The notes beneath the pieces are model-generated. The model searched no databases. It had not been told where the DNA came from and saw only the letters and a list, made by a program, of their open reading frames with translations. A stretch of 18,393 nt of DNA from CAYSHJ01 sp964589725 (GTDB lineage Bacteria > Planctomycetota > Planctomycetia > Planctomycetales > Planctomycetaceae), in contig CAZPUJ010000502.1 in assembly GCA_964589725.1 (NCBI GenBank), positions 1 to 18,393 of the forward strand, given 5' to 3'. A program made the position numbers and the translations under genes. Shown one piece after another: positions 7,790 to 14,450 of this stretch. Numbering within the stretch: the stretch's first letter is position 1; every line of letters starts with the position of its first letter.

Positions 7790-8620
7790 ATGAGCCACAC
7801 AAAATCGGCGGATCACGAGACGGAAGAGGCATTGATACAGCGCGCGCAAACCGCGGTCAGCCAGTGCAACTGGACCGTCGGCGACTGTGCAGCGAAGTGG
7901 ACCAAACGCTTCGCCCGCGGCCGGACTGATGCCGACTTTGGCGTGCTGGTCGGCATGTCGGGAGATCAGATCTATCAACGTCGCCGCGTGTGCGAGACGT
8001 TTTCCGACCTCAAAGAACAGTGCTCGGCGTTGAATTGGTCGCACTTCTACATCGCCCTGAATTGGGACGACGCGTCGGAATGCCTGAGCTGGGCAAACGA
8101 AAACGCCGCGACCATCGCCGAGATGAAAGCCTGGCGACGTCTGCAACATGGCGAAGACGTCACAGCCACCGTGTCGGAAGATGACGAACGCCCTGCTTGG
8201 GGCAGTGACGGAGCGTCCGTGATTTTTCCGTTCGGCGTGGCGACTGACGGTTCTGTGCGGTCGGCGTCTGATCTCGAACTTCCCGCCGTTCGCGCGCCGC
8301 TGCCGACGGGGGTCGAGGCTCGCGGCGGCAAACGTGGGGTGGCGGAACAGGCCGCGGCTGGATTGTCGCAAGGGGAATACACTCCGTATCGTTCCGGAGC
8401 CGCGACACCGCCACGCGAGGTGTTGGACGATGTCCCCGGCAGTCATACGTCGGTCAGTGTCGAGCAGAGCGTCAAGCGGTTGGCGATCACTCTGGAACGC
8501 TGCGCAAAAGCAATCACGCCAGAGGTTCGTCAGCAGTTCGCGAAGTTGCCGGAGAAGGTTCGTGTCCGGTTTCTCGCTGCCATGAAAGAGCTGCACGAGC
8601 AAGCGGCGAAGTTAAAATAG
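7790..8620 (+). CDS. Hypothetical protein, possible DNA-binding N-terminal domain
   Basis: I do not recognise a named family for this 276-residue protein. Residues about 10-120 form a compact helical domain rich in Trp and Cys. Residues 47-70 (DADFGVLVGMSGDQIYQRRR, then VCETF) read like a helix-turn-helix in which a glycine-containing turn precedes a basic recognition helix. Residues about 125-225 are a variable, Gly/Pro/Ser-rich linker. Residues about 225-276 form a charged amphipathic helix ending in AKLK. The architecture suggests a cytoplasmic DNA-binding or adaptor protein, but this is inference. The ATG at 7790 is preferred because upstream in-frame codons fall in repeat sequence. There is no strong Shine-Dalgarno. 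It is divergent from the coiled-coil gene and 80 nt upstream of the HtrA gene on the same strand. Confidence 0.8.
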   Translation: MSHTKSADHETEEALIQRAQTAVSQCNWTVGDCAAKWTKRFARGRTDADFGVLVGMSGDQIYQRRRVCETFSDLKEQCSALNWSHFYIALNWDDASECLSWANENAATIAEMKAWRRLQHGEDVTATVSEDDERPAWGSDGASVIFPFGVATDGSVRSASDLELPAVRAPLPTGVEARGGKRGVAEQAAAGLSQGEYTPYRSGAATPPREVLDDVPGSHTSVSVEQSVKRLAITLERCAKAITPEVRQQFAKLPEKVRVRFLAAMKELHEQAAKLK

Positions 8621-8635
8621 CTTCGATCATGTGTC

Positions 8636-8645
8636 GCTCCGGAGC
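8636..8645. repeat. Short perfect palindrome before the HtrA gene
   Basis: GCTCCGGAGC is a perfect 10-bp palindrome in the 80-nt gap between the hypothetical gene and the HtrA-type protease gene. It could be an operator or part of a weak terminator. No T-run follows. Confidence 0.3.
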
Positions 8646-8700
8646 ACAGTGGTCCGTTTGAATCGAGACGACGATCATCTGCCGGAGAGAGAGGTGTCTC

Positions 8701-9849
8701 ATGGAACCTCGCGACGAACTGGAATGGCCACGAGGACGTAAGAGTCTCGGCCCGTCGGTGAACGGCTGGCTGGTGATGATTCTCCTGGCGCTGGTGCTCG
8801 TGATGTTGTACCGAGACTTTCTTCGGCAAGCCGCGTTGCACGAGCGAGTGGTCGAAGCGCGCGGCGATCTGGCCGATGACGAAAAGTCCGCGATCGAGCT
8901 CTTCAAGAAGACCTCGCCGTCGGTTGTGCATGTGACAATTCTGGTCAAAGGCCGTGATGTGGAGACGTTCAACGTCCTGGAACTGCCGAAAGGGGTCGGC
9001 AGCGGATTCGTTTGGGACGCGAAGGGCAACATCGTCACCAACTATCACGTCATTCAAGGGGCCAAAGCGGCGAGCGTGACTCTGGCAGACAATTCGACCT
9101 GGGAAGCTCAACTCGTCGGTTTTGACGTTTCCAAGGATTTGGCCGTTTTAAAGATTGAGGCACCGCCAGAAAGGCTCAAACCAATTCCCGTGGGAACCTC
9201 CGCCGATCTTCAAGTTGGACAGAAGGTGTTCGCCATCGGCAGTCCGTTTGAACTGGATCAAACTCTCACGACGGGTGTGATTGGCGGACTGGGCCGCGAG
9301 ATTAAATCCGTTTCGGGACGGCCCATTCAAGGAGTCATCCAGACTGACGCGGCGATCAACCCCGGAAACTCCGGAGGGCCGCTGCTTGATAGCGCGGGAC
9401 GATTGATCGGCGTCAACACCGCGATCGCTAGTCCCACAGGCGGTTCTGTTGGAATTGGCTTCGCGGTACCGGTCGACATTGTGCAACGCGTGGTACCGCA
9501 ACTGATCACTTCAGGTCAAGTCGAGCGACCGGGATTGGGCGTGACCATCTGGGAAGATCGAATTGTGCGTCGCTTGGGTCTGCAAGGCGCACTTGTCTGG
9601 AGCGTCCTGCCCGACAGTGCCGCAGCGCGAGCGGGAATGCGATCGACGACCCGTGGGGCCAACGGCGAATTCGTCTGGGGAGATCTGATCGTGGCGATCA
9701 ATGGCCAAGCGATTCGCGACACGAATGACCTCTTCGTCGCGCTGGACAGCTTGTCCGTGGGCGACACGATCCAAGCGACGGTCCATCGCGACGGGAAGAA
9801 CCGAGACATAACGGTCACCTTGCAGTCAGTCGCCACCGTGTCGCCGTGA
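8701..9849 (+). CDS. Membrane-anchored HtrA/DegS-type serine protease with one PDZ domain
   Basis: The 382-residue product has a short cytoplasmic N-terminus, one transmembrane anchor (about 22-38) and a linker. A trypsin-like domain (about 65-270) carries a complete catalytic triad: His116 in IVTNYHV, Asp146 in SKDLAVLKI and Ser224 in NPGNSGGPLLD. One PDZ domain follows (about 275-378), with carboxylate-loop-like LGLQGALV and the GDLIVAINGQ motif. The family cleaves misfolded or signalling proteins outside the cytoplasmic membrane. One anchor plus one PDZ resembles DegS, where the PDZ senses exposed C-termini, but the substrate here is unknown. The start at 8701 has GAGAGGTG just upstream. 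It sits on the same strand as the preceding gene with an 80-nt gap, so cotranscription is possible. No anti-sigma gene is adjacent. Confidence 0.95.
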   Translation: MEPRDELEWPRGRKSLGPSVNGWLVMILLALVLVMLYRDFLRQAALHERVVEARGDLADDEKSAIELFKKTSPSVVHVTILVKGRDVETFNVLELPKGVGSGFVWDAKGNIVTNYHVIQGAKAASVTLADNSTWEAQLVGFDVSKDLAVLKIEAPPERLKPIPVGTSADLQVGQKVFAIGSPFELDQTLTTGVIGGLGREIKSVSGRPIQGVIQTDAAINPGNSGGPLLDSAGRLIGVNTAIASPTGGSVGIGFAVPVDIVQRVVPQLITSGQVERPGLGVTIWEDRIVRRLGLQGALVWSVLPDSAAARAGMRSTTRGANGEFVWGDLIVAINGQAIRDTNDLFVALDSLSVGDTIQATVHRDGKNRDITVTLQSVATVSP

Positions 9850-9943
9850 AGCGGAACCAGGAACTGACCGTCTGCGACGCACCACCGATCGCTCTCAGTA
9901 GAGTTACGGATGACATCTATCTCCGATGCTCACCCGTCCCTGA

Positions 9944-9955
9944 CTGACATGTCAG
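9944..9955. promoter_or_regulatory. 12-bp palindrome just upstream of the STAS-gene promoter
   Basis: CTGACATGTCAG is a perfect 12-bp palindrome ending 7 nt before the -35 box at 9963. That position suits an activator or repressor site. Its core GACATGTC is the same as the palindromes upstream of gap and of the PQQ-propeller gene. Confidence 0.4.
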
Positions 9956-9962
9956 AGGGTTA

Positions 9963-9990
9963 TTGACAAGGTGGTGTTCAGGAGTACGAT
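9963..9990 (+). promoter_or_regulatory. Sigma70-like promoter of the STAS-domain gene
   Basis: A consensus TTGACA (9963-9968) is followed after 16 nt by TACGAT (9985-9990), which matches four of six bases of the -10 consensus. Transcription would start near 9997, leaving a leader of about 90 nt before the ATG at 10087. This argues against a GTG start at 10000. Confidence 0.55.
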
Positions 9991-10086
9991 GTTTCGCTTG
10001 TGGCGGGCCGAATTCGCAGGGATTGCTGTGGGGCGGCCGCCGCCAATGTTAGATGGATCTCCTTCGGTGCGACGGTTTGCCCCATC

Positions 10087-10449
10087 ATGGCTGTCTTGGT
10101 GACTCCTCAAATCCGAAAACGCGGCGACATCACGGTCATCTCGTTCGGCCCGCAGTTCGAGAGCTTGGACGAGTATACACTCGACCAAGTCCGCGACTTC
10201 ATTTTGGAGTCGGCCAAGAACGCTGCTCCGCCGAAAGTGGTGATCGACTTGAGCCACACCAAGTTTTTCGGCTCGTCGTTCATCGAAGTGCTGTTCCGAG
10301 TTTGGAACCGCGTGAACCCTCAGCCTGGAGGCAAGTTCGGTCTCTGCGGCTTGACGCCCTACTGCCGCGAGGTGCTGGAAATCACGCACCTCGACAAGCT
10401 GTGGTCGCTGTACCCGAACGAAGACTCCGCGGTGGCCGACATCACCTAG
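10087..10449 (+). CDS. Single-domain STAS protein (anti-sigma factor antagonist-like)
   Basis: This 120-residue protein is a single STAS domain of the SpoIIAA/RsbV type. Strand-helix order fits: ITVISFGPQ (about 15-23), helix YTLDQVRDFILESA, core strand KVVIDLSHTKFFGSS (50-64), then IEVLFRVWNRV. Ser63 or Ser64 in FGSS occupies the position where SpoIIAA-like proteins are phosphorylated by an anti-sigma kinase, which controls partner switching. No kinase, phosphatase or sigma-factor gene lies nearby, so partners must be encoded elsewhere, or it may instead work in another STAS role. The ATG at 10087 is chosen because the upstream GTG (10000) falls next to the predicted transcription start and the added residues are not STAS-like. 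There is no strong Shine-Dalgarno. The manA-like gene follows 103 nt downstream on the same strand. Confidence 0.9.
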   Translation: MAVLVTPQIRKRGDITVISFGPQFESLDEYTLDQVRDFILESAKNAAPPKVVIDLSHTKFFGSSFIEVLFRVWNRVNPQPGGKFGLCGLTPYCREVLEITHLDKLWSLYPNEDSAVADIT

Positions 10450-10552
10450 CTGTCGCCAACAGTTCGCGTCGATTACCACTGCTTTGTTGATTCAGCGAGG
10501 TCGTTCCGTCCCAGAAGATCAGGCAAATCGAGTTTTCTTGGATTCACGCAAG

Positions 10553-11596
10553 ATGCCGCCATTGCGTCTGAGCGCACTCTGCAAACAACGTCCATGGGGA
10601 GGTCGACGTTTGGCGGAACGTTGGAGCAAGCCGACCGGCGACTCCGCCGGTTGGGCCGAAAGCTGGGAAGTGGTTGATCTCGGCGACGATCAAAGCCATG
10701 TGATTGGCGGCCCGTTTAACGGCCGCACGTTGCACGAGTTGATTTGCGAACACGGCGCGGAGTTGCTGGGCCCTCACGCGGCGAGCGAGCCGTTTCCGCT
10801 GCTGTTCAAATTCCTCGACGCCGCCGAGCGGTTATCGGTGCAAGTGCATCCGAACGATGAACTCGCGCAGCGGCTGAGACCTGGACAACGTGGCAAGACC
10901 GAGGCCTGGGTGATCCTCGACGCCGCGCCGGGAAGTGAACTCTTTGTCGGACTCAGATCAGGCGTCGATCGCGCGACGCTCGAGCGGCATCTCGTCGCGG
11001 GAACGGTTGTGGACTGTCTGCACTCGTTTCCCGCGCGCATCGGCGACGTCGTGTACGTTCCCGCCGGAATCGTGCATGCGATCGGAGCGGGCATTGCATT
11101 GGCCGAAATCCAGCAAGCCAGCGACGTGACGTTTCGACTGTTCGATTGGAATCGAGTCGACGCGGATGGCCGACCGCGTCCGTTGCACCTGACCGAAAGC
11201 TTGCAATGTCTCGACTTCGCTCGCGGCCCAGTGTCTCCCTCGCCCCCGCGTCTTTTGAACGAACGTGATTTCGACGTGCCAAAGGAGACACAATATTTCG
11301 GGTTGCCCGGCACGAGCGTAGGCCTCGAACATTCAGCCCTGCGATGTCACGAAGAACTCGTCACCTGTCGGCACTTTGAGCTGCGCCGGCATCGCTCCAC
11401 GAAGATCCCCTTCGCCATTACTACGCGAGGTCGCTGCCACGTATTGTCACTCATCGAAGGTTCTGCGGCGATCGTGTCCGCGACGGACAAACATGTCTTG
11501 ACCGCCGGCCAGACAATCGTTGTTCCGGCGAGTTGCGGTCACGTGGTCGTTGTCCCCAGCGACTTCTGCGTGCTGCTGGAAGCCGTGCCCGCGTGA
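10553..11596 (+). CDS. manA: Mannose-6-phosphate isomerase, type I (zinc-dependent)
   Basis: This enzyme interconverts mannose-6-phosphate and fructose-6-phosphate, linking mannose use and mannosylated glycan precursors to glycolysis. The 347-residue cupin-type protein carries the expected metal ligands: Gln97 and His99 in LSVQVHPND, Glu117 in GKTEAWVILDA, and His175 in YVPAGIVHAIGAG. The active-site Arg region ASDVTFRLFDWNR (189-201) is also present. Length matches the short bacterial (B. subtilis-like) form. An N-terminal motif PWGGRRL is typical. The ATG at 10553 starts at the conserved MPPLRLS; an upstream TTG at 10484 would add unconserved residues. No clear Shine-Dalgarno precedes it. 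It is 103 nt after the STAS gene and converges on the broken DUF1559 gene 51 nt away. Confidence 0.95.
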   Translation: MPPLRLSALCKQRPWGGRRLAERWSKPTGDSAGWAESWEVVDLGDDQSHVIGGPFNGRTLHELICEHGAELLGPHAASEPFPLLFKFLDAAERLSVQVHPNDELAQRLRPGQRGKTEAWVILDAAPGSELFVGLRSGVDRATLERHLVAGTVVDCLHSFPARIGDVVYVPAGIVHAIGAGIALAEIQQASDVTFRLFDWNRVDADGRPRPLHLTESLQCLDFARGPVSPSPPRLLNERDFDVPKETQYFGLPGTSVGLEHSALRCHEELVTCRHFELRRHRSTKIPFAITTRGRCHVLSLIEGSAAIVSATDKHVLTAGQTIVVPASCGHVVVVPSDFCVLLEAVPA

Positions 11597-11603
11597 CACA
11601 CTT

Positions 11604-11633
11604 CGCCTCGGTGGCTCAATTCGCCGACCGACT
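11604..11633. repeat. 30-bp hairpin repeat, copy 1 (convergent gap)
   Basis: These 30 bases match 13134-13163 in 29 positions; the single difference is g at 11626 against a at 13156. The segment folds as TCGGTGGC (11608-11615) against GCC(g)ACCGA (11623-11631), with a 7-nt loop and one bulged base, and the only variable position is that bulge. It fills most of the 51-nt gap between manA and the DUF1559 gene and could act as a short terminator. Confidence 0.7.
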
Positions 11634-11647
11634 GAGTGCCGTGACCG

Positions 11648-12445
11648 CTACTTCCAGAGATGAACGTGCTGCCGAACAAACCGGGCACAGTCCTCGTGGC
11701 CGTTCGTAGTGCAGAGCGGTCGCAAATCTTTGGCCGTGACCGAACGTTCGATGCGGAGCAGTTCGAAACCCACGGTGATGGCATATTCGTGCCGATCCGA
11801 CATTCCCCAGAATTGTTGGATGCGGTGATCGGCGCGGCTTCCGACAGGCGGCCAATTCACATCGGAGCCTTCGAGCGAAGATAGCGGGATGTCTCGCGGC
11901 TCCAGCCAATGAATGCCGCTGTTGGCGACTTCTACGAAAGCGAGCGTGTCTTCATCGCGATCCGTGATGTCGCGAAACGTGATGGTCGCGTCGTGACGCC
12001 ACATCGTCGCGGGGCCGCTAACCGCCAAGTAGCTTGTCCATCGCGATTGATACGCCCCTCCGTCGCTCGGACAGGCGTAGGCGGCGACTTGTTCGCGGTG
12101 CAGCAGCGAATTATTCGGACCATCCCACGGCTCATCGAAGCGATACCGCCGGTAGAACTCGTTCATTCGCGCGTCTTGCAAGTGTGGGAGCAGCAAAACT
12201 CACCAACTGTGCATCGGCCGACCATCCGCATCCGGCACGAACACCGGCGGGAACGCACTGTACTTGTCGTGATAGTAGATCAATGCAAGAGCAATCTCCT
12301 TCAGATTGTTCCGACACTGCGCAGCTCTCGCAGGATCACGGCTGGACGTGGTGACTGGCCACAGCAAGAACATCGCGAGCAACAGAAACCCAAAGCTCAC
12401 CGCGAAGCCGATCGTCCATCGCGTTGGGCGAATGCGTGACATCAT
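11648..12445 (-). pseudogene. DUF1559-family protein gene interrupted by one in-frame TGA
   Basis: Two open pieces in the same frame together make one DUF1559 protein of about 265 codons. The first (12445-12200) has a membrane anchor (about residues 10-31) and the family hallmark AAQCRNNLKEIALALIYYHD, then FPP and GRPMHSW. A TGA at 12202-12200 follows. Reading continues without a shift as VLLLPHLQD, YRFDEPWDGPNN, the CPSD motif and VEVANSGIHWLEPRD to the stop at 11648. Family members usually read MHSWR at the break, so CGA to TGA is the simplest change. DUF1559 proteins are pilin-like exported proteins abundant in planctomycetes; their role is largely unknown. Tandem ATGs at 12445/12442 follow GAGAGG. 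A recent nonsense mutation or a sequencing error are the main readings. The rest of the frame is intact, so decay would be recent. Confidence 0.85.
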
Positions 12446-12498
12446 TCGGACCTCTCACCTAGCCGCGAGCTATCAGTCAGTCGCCGAGTGTTGACAAC

Positions 12499-12631
12499 TA
12501 TACCTCGCGCGGCCGGGAATGAGACAGGCGAGCGGGGTGGCGTCAGCCCCCCCGGTCCTGCGGCGAATACACCGGGGGGCTAACGCCACCCCGCTCGCCT
12601 GAATGTCTCACGGATGGCCGCGCGAGGTATA
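12499..12631. repeat. Foldback element 1 (TATACC...GGTATA, 133 bp)
   Basis: This is a long inverted repeat. The outer arms are a perfect 16-bp pair, TATACCTCGCGCGGCC (12499-12514) against its complement at 12616-12631. Inner arms 12526-12556 and 12571-12600 match with one substitution and one extra C. The loop is 14 nt (12557-12570). The GC-rich inner arm resembles a dispersed planctomycete repeat, from memory. The size, absence of a gene and TA-containing ends suggest a MITE-like non-autonomous element. It shares bases 12630-12631 (TA) with element 2. It lies upstream of the broken DUF1559 gene. Confidence 0.8.
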
Positions 12632-12786
12632 TACCGAGCACGGGTGAGGATGGCACAAACCCCACCGGGCTTGCCTCGGTGGAAACGGGCCTTTGCACTA
12701 CGAGCGGGCCAGCGTAGTGAAAAAGCCCAAAAACCACCGAGGCAAGTTCGGTGGGGTTTGTGTCAATGTCCCCCGCGTTCGGTATA
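12630..12786. repeat. Foldback element 2 (TATACC...GGTATA, 157 bp)
   Basis: This second inverted repeat directly abuts element 1. The ends are TATACCGA and TCGGTATA. Arms of about 48 nt pair well, including CACAAACCCCACCG with CGGTGGGGTTTGTG, TTGCCTCGGTGG with CCACCGAGGCAA, and CACTACG (12696-12702) with CGTAGTG (12713-12719), around a 10-nt loop. Its interior differs from element 1 although the terminal TATACC is the same. Its right end supplies the last seven codons and stop of the permease gene that begins at 14448. Transcribed, it would make a very stable hairpin and could terminate that gene. Confidence 0.8.
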
Positions 12787-14448
12787 TGTCACTGTTGAGG
12801 ACGTGGAACGGCGTCGCCAGACGAAGTAAACGGGAATGCCGCTCAAGACGATGATCAATCCCGGCCAGGTGTAAACCGGTTTGACGATCAGCAGGTCGAG
12901 CATCACGGCCGCGCACAACAGCACGTACAGCGCGGGAACCCACGGGTAGCCCAATGCCTTGTACGGTCGCTCGGCGTTCGACTGAGTGCGTCGCAGCACG
13001 AACAGGCCTACGACCGTCAGCACGTAGAACAGCAGCGCGGCGAAGATGACGTAGTCGAGCAGTTCGCTGTATGTCCCGGAAAACACCAACAGCACGGACC
13101 AGAGACCCTGCAGAAACAAGCCCGCGGTCGGAACGCCTCGGTGGCTCAATTCGCCAACCGACTTGAAGAACAATCGATCGCGAGCCATCGCGTAATACAG
13201 GCGGGCTCCCATCAAGATCATGCCGTTCACGCAGCCGAACGTCGAAATCATGATCGCGATGGCCATGATTGACACGCCCAGCTTCGGTGAAACCTGCTCA
13301 AGCACCGCCGTCGCCACGCGATCATCCTTGGCCAACGCAATACCACGTTCGCTCGGCTTCGCCTGATCGAGAAATGCGATCCATTGTTTGCGAACCTGCT
13401 CCACAGCATCTTTCTGGCCTGCCGCTTCCAAACGCTGAAGCTCTTGATCAAACTTTTCGAGTTCTGTCACCAGCGTCTTATCAGGCTGAATGGGCAGAAC
13501 AGCCAAATACGCGACGTTCGCCAGCAAATACAATCCGATCACCAGTCCCGCGCCGATCAGCAAACTCAGCGGCAGATTGCGACGCGGGTTTTGAGTTTCT
13601 CCGGCCGTGAAGGTGACGTTGTTCCAGGCGTCTGCCGAAAACAACGAGCCGACCATTGCTGCTCCGACCACCATCATGGCGGGGACGAGATCGCCCCACG
13701 GCGCGAGCTTTTGACTGGCTTCGAAACGCGGCGTCGTGAACATGCCGCCCCAGAGATTCGACCAGTTCGCGGCAGCGATGTCCGCGTTGGCGGCGATGGT
13801 CAGACCGAGGACGATCAACAGCACGAGTCCGATGGTCTTCGCGACGGTGAAGACGTTCTGAACCCACCGTCCATGATCGACGCCACGGCAATTGAGCCAC
13901 GTCAGAAAGACCGTCACCGCCACCGCGACCAACTGCCCGGCCGAGACCGTGAAGGATTTTCGTTCAAAGAACGTCAGCGGCTCGTTCATCCACGGCAACG
14001 TGCCGCAGATCGCGATGTCGAGGTTCTTGATTTCCCAAAGGACATTGTCCGTGCCCAGCGACGGCGCGAGCACCCCCAGATATTTCGCGAACGCCACCGC
14101 GACGGCTGCGATCGAGCCGGTTTGAATCACCAGGAACACGGTCCAGCCGTAAAGAAAACCCCACAGCGGACTATACGCTTCGCGAAGATAAACGTACTGG
14201 CCACCCGCGTGCGGCATCATGGCGGCGAGTTCCGCGTAGCTGAGCGCCCCCATGATCGTCATCACACCGGTCAGCACCCACACCAGCATCAGCCAACCTG
14301 TCGAACCGACGTCGCGTGAGATATCTGCCGACACGATGAAGATCCCCGATCCGATCATCGATCCCGTAACGAGCATCGTGGCGTCGAACAGTCCGAGCTT
14401 CTGTTGGAAGCCTGACTCGCTCGGTGACACGGGCTTCTCCGCCGTCAT
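12763..14448 (-). CDS. APC-superfamily amino-acid permease (LAT/SLC7-like)
   Basis: This 561-residue polytopic membrane protein probably imports or exchanges amino acids across the cytoplasmic membrane. It has about twelve hydrophobic segments and the family signature GSMIGSGIF in helix 1 (29-37), where backbone atoms bind the substrate's amino and carboxyl groups. Also present are ALSYAELAAMMPHAGGQYVYLREA (split here as 68-80 and 81-91) and the cytoplasmic ARDRLFFKSVG loop (422-432). An unusual charged segment of about 50 residues (322-372) separates two helices. The ATG at 14448 lies 2 nt after the stop of the other permease gene, implying one operon and translational coupling; an upstream start would overlap that gene by 184 nt. 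Its last residues YTERGGH and stop come from foldback element 2. The substrate cannot be told. Confidence 0.92.
   Translation of the reverse strand: MTAEKPVSPSESGFQQKLGLFDATMLVTGSMIGSGIFIVSADISRDVGSTGWLMLVWVLTGVMTIMGALSYAELAAMMPHAGGQYVYLREAYSPLWGFLYGWTVFLVIQTGSIAAVAVAFAKYLGVLAPSLGTDNVLWEIKNLDIAICGTLPWMNEPLTFFERKSFTVSAGQLVAVAVTVFLTWLNCRGVDHGRWVQNVFTVAKTIGLVLLIVLGLTIAANADIAAANWSNLWGGMFTTPRFEASQKLAPWGDLVPAMMVVGAAMVGSLFSADAWNNVTFTAGETQNPRRNLPLSLLIGAGLVIGLYLLANVAYLAVLPIQPDKTLVTELEKFDQELQRLEAAGQKDAVEQVRKQWIAFLDQAKPSERGIALAKDDRVATAVLEQVSPKLGVSIMAIAIMISTFGCVNGMILMGARLYYAMARDRLFFKSVGELSHRGVPTAGLFLQGLWSVLLVFSGTYSELLDYVIFAALLFYVLTVVGLFVLRRTQSNAERPYKALGYPWVPALYVLLCAAVMLDLLIVKPVYTWPGLIIVLSGIPVYFVWRRRSTSSTVTYTERGGH
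13134..13163. repeat. 30-bp hairpin repeat, copy 2 (inside permease gene)
   Basis: This copy lies in the coding region for SVGELSHRGV of the permease and matches 11604-11633 in 29 of 30 bases. It keeps the same hairpin potential. Because the encoded loop is a normal part of the family, this copy is probably the original. Confidence 0.7.
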
Positions 14449-14450
14449 GA

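Noticed and set aside
10000..10086. A GTG start extending the STAS protein by 29 residues
   Set aside because: The predicted transcription start is near 9997, leaving no room for a ribosome binding site, and the added residues are not part of the STAS fold.
12200..12202. The in-frame TGA in the DUF1559 gene as a selenocysteine or reassigned codon
   Set aside because: The family has Arg at this place, not Cys or Trp, no SECIS-like context was recognised, and several genes in the window use TGA as an ordinary stop.
12543..12737. A small minus-strand open frame across the two foldback elements
   Set aside because: It reads through inverted-repeat arms only; the composition is set by the repeat and no start signal supports it.
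13384..14319. A 311-codon plus-strand frame inside the LAT-like permease gene
   Set aside because: It is His/Arg/Asp-rich, which is what the antisense of a hydrophobic membrane protein gives; the permease signature is on the other strand.
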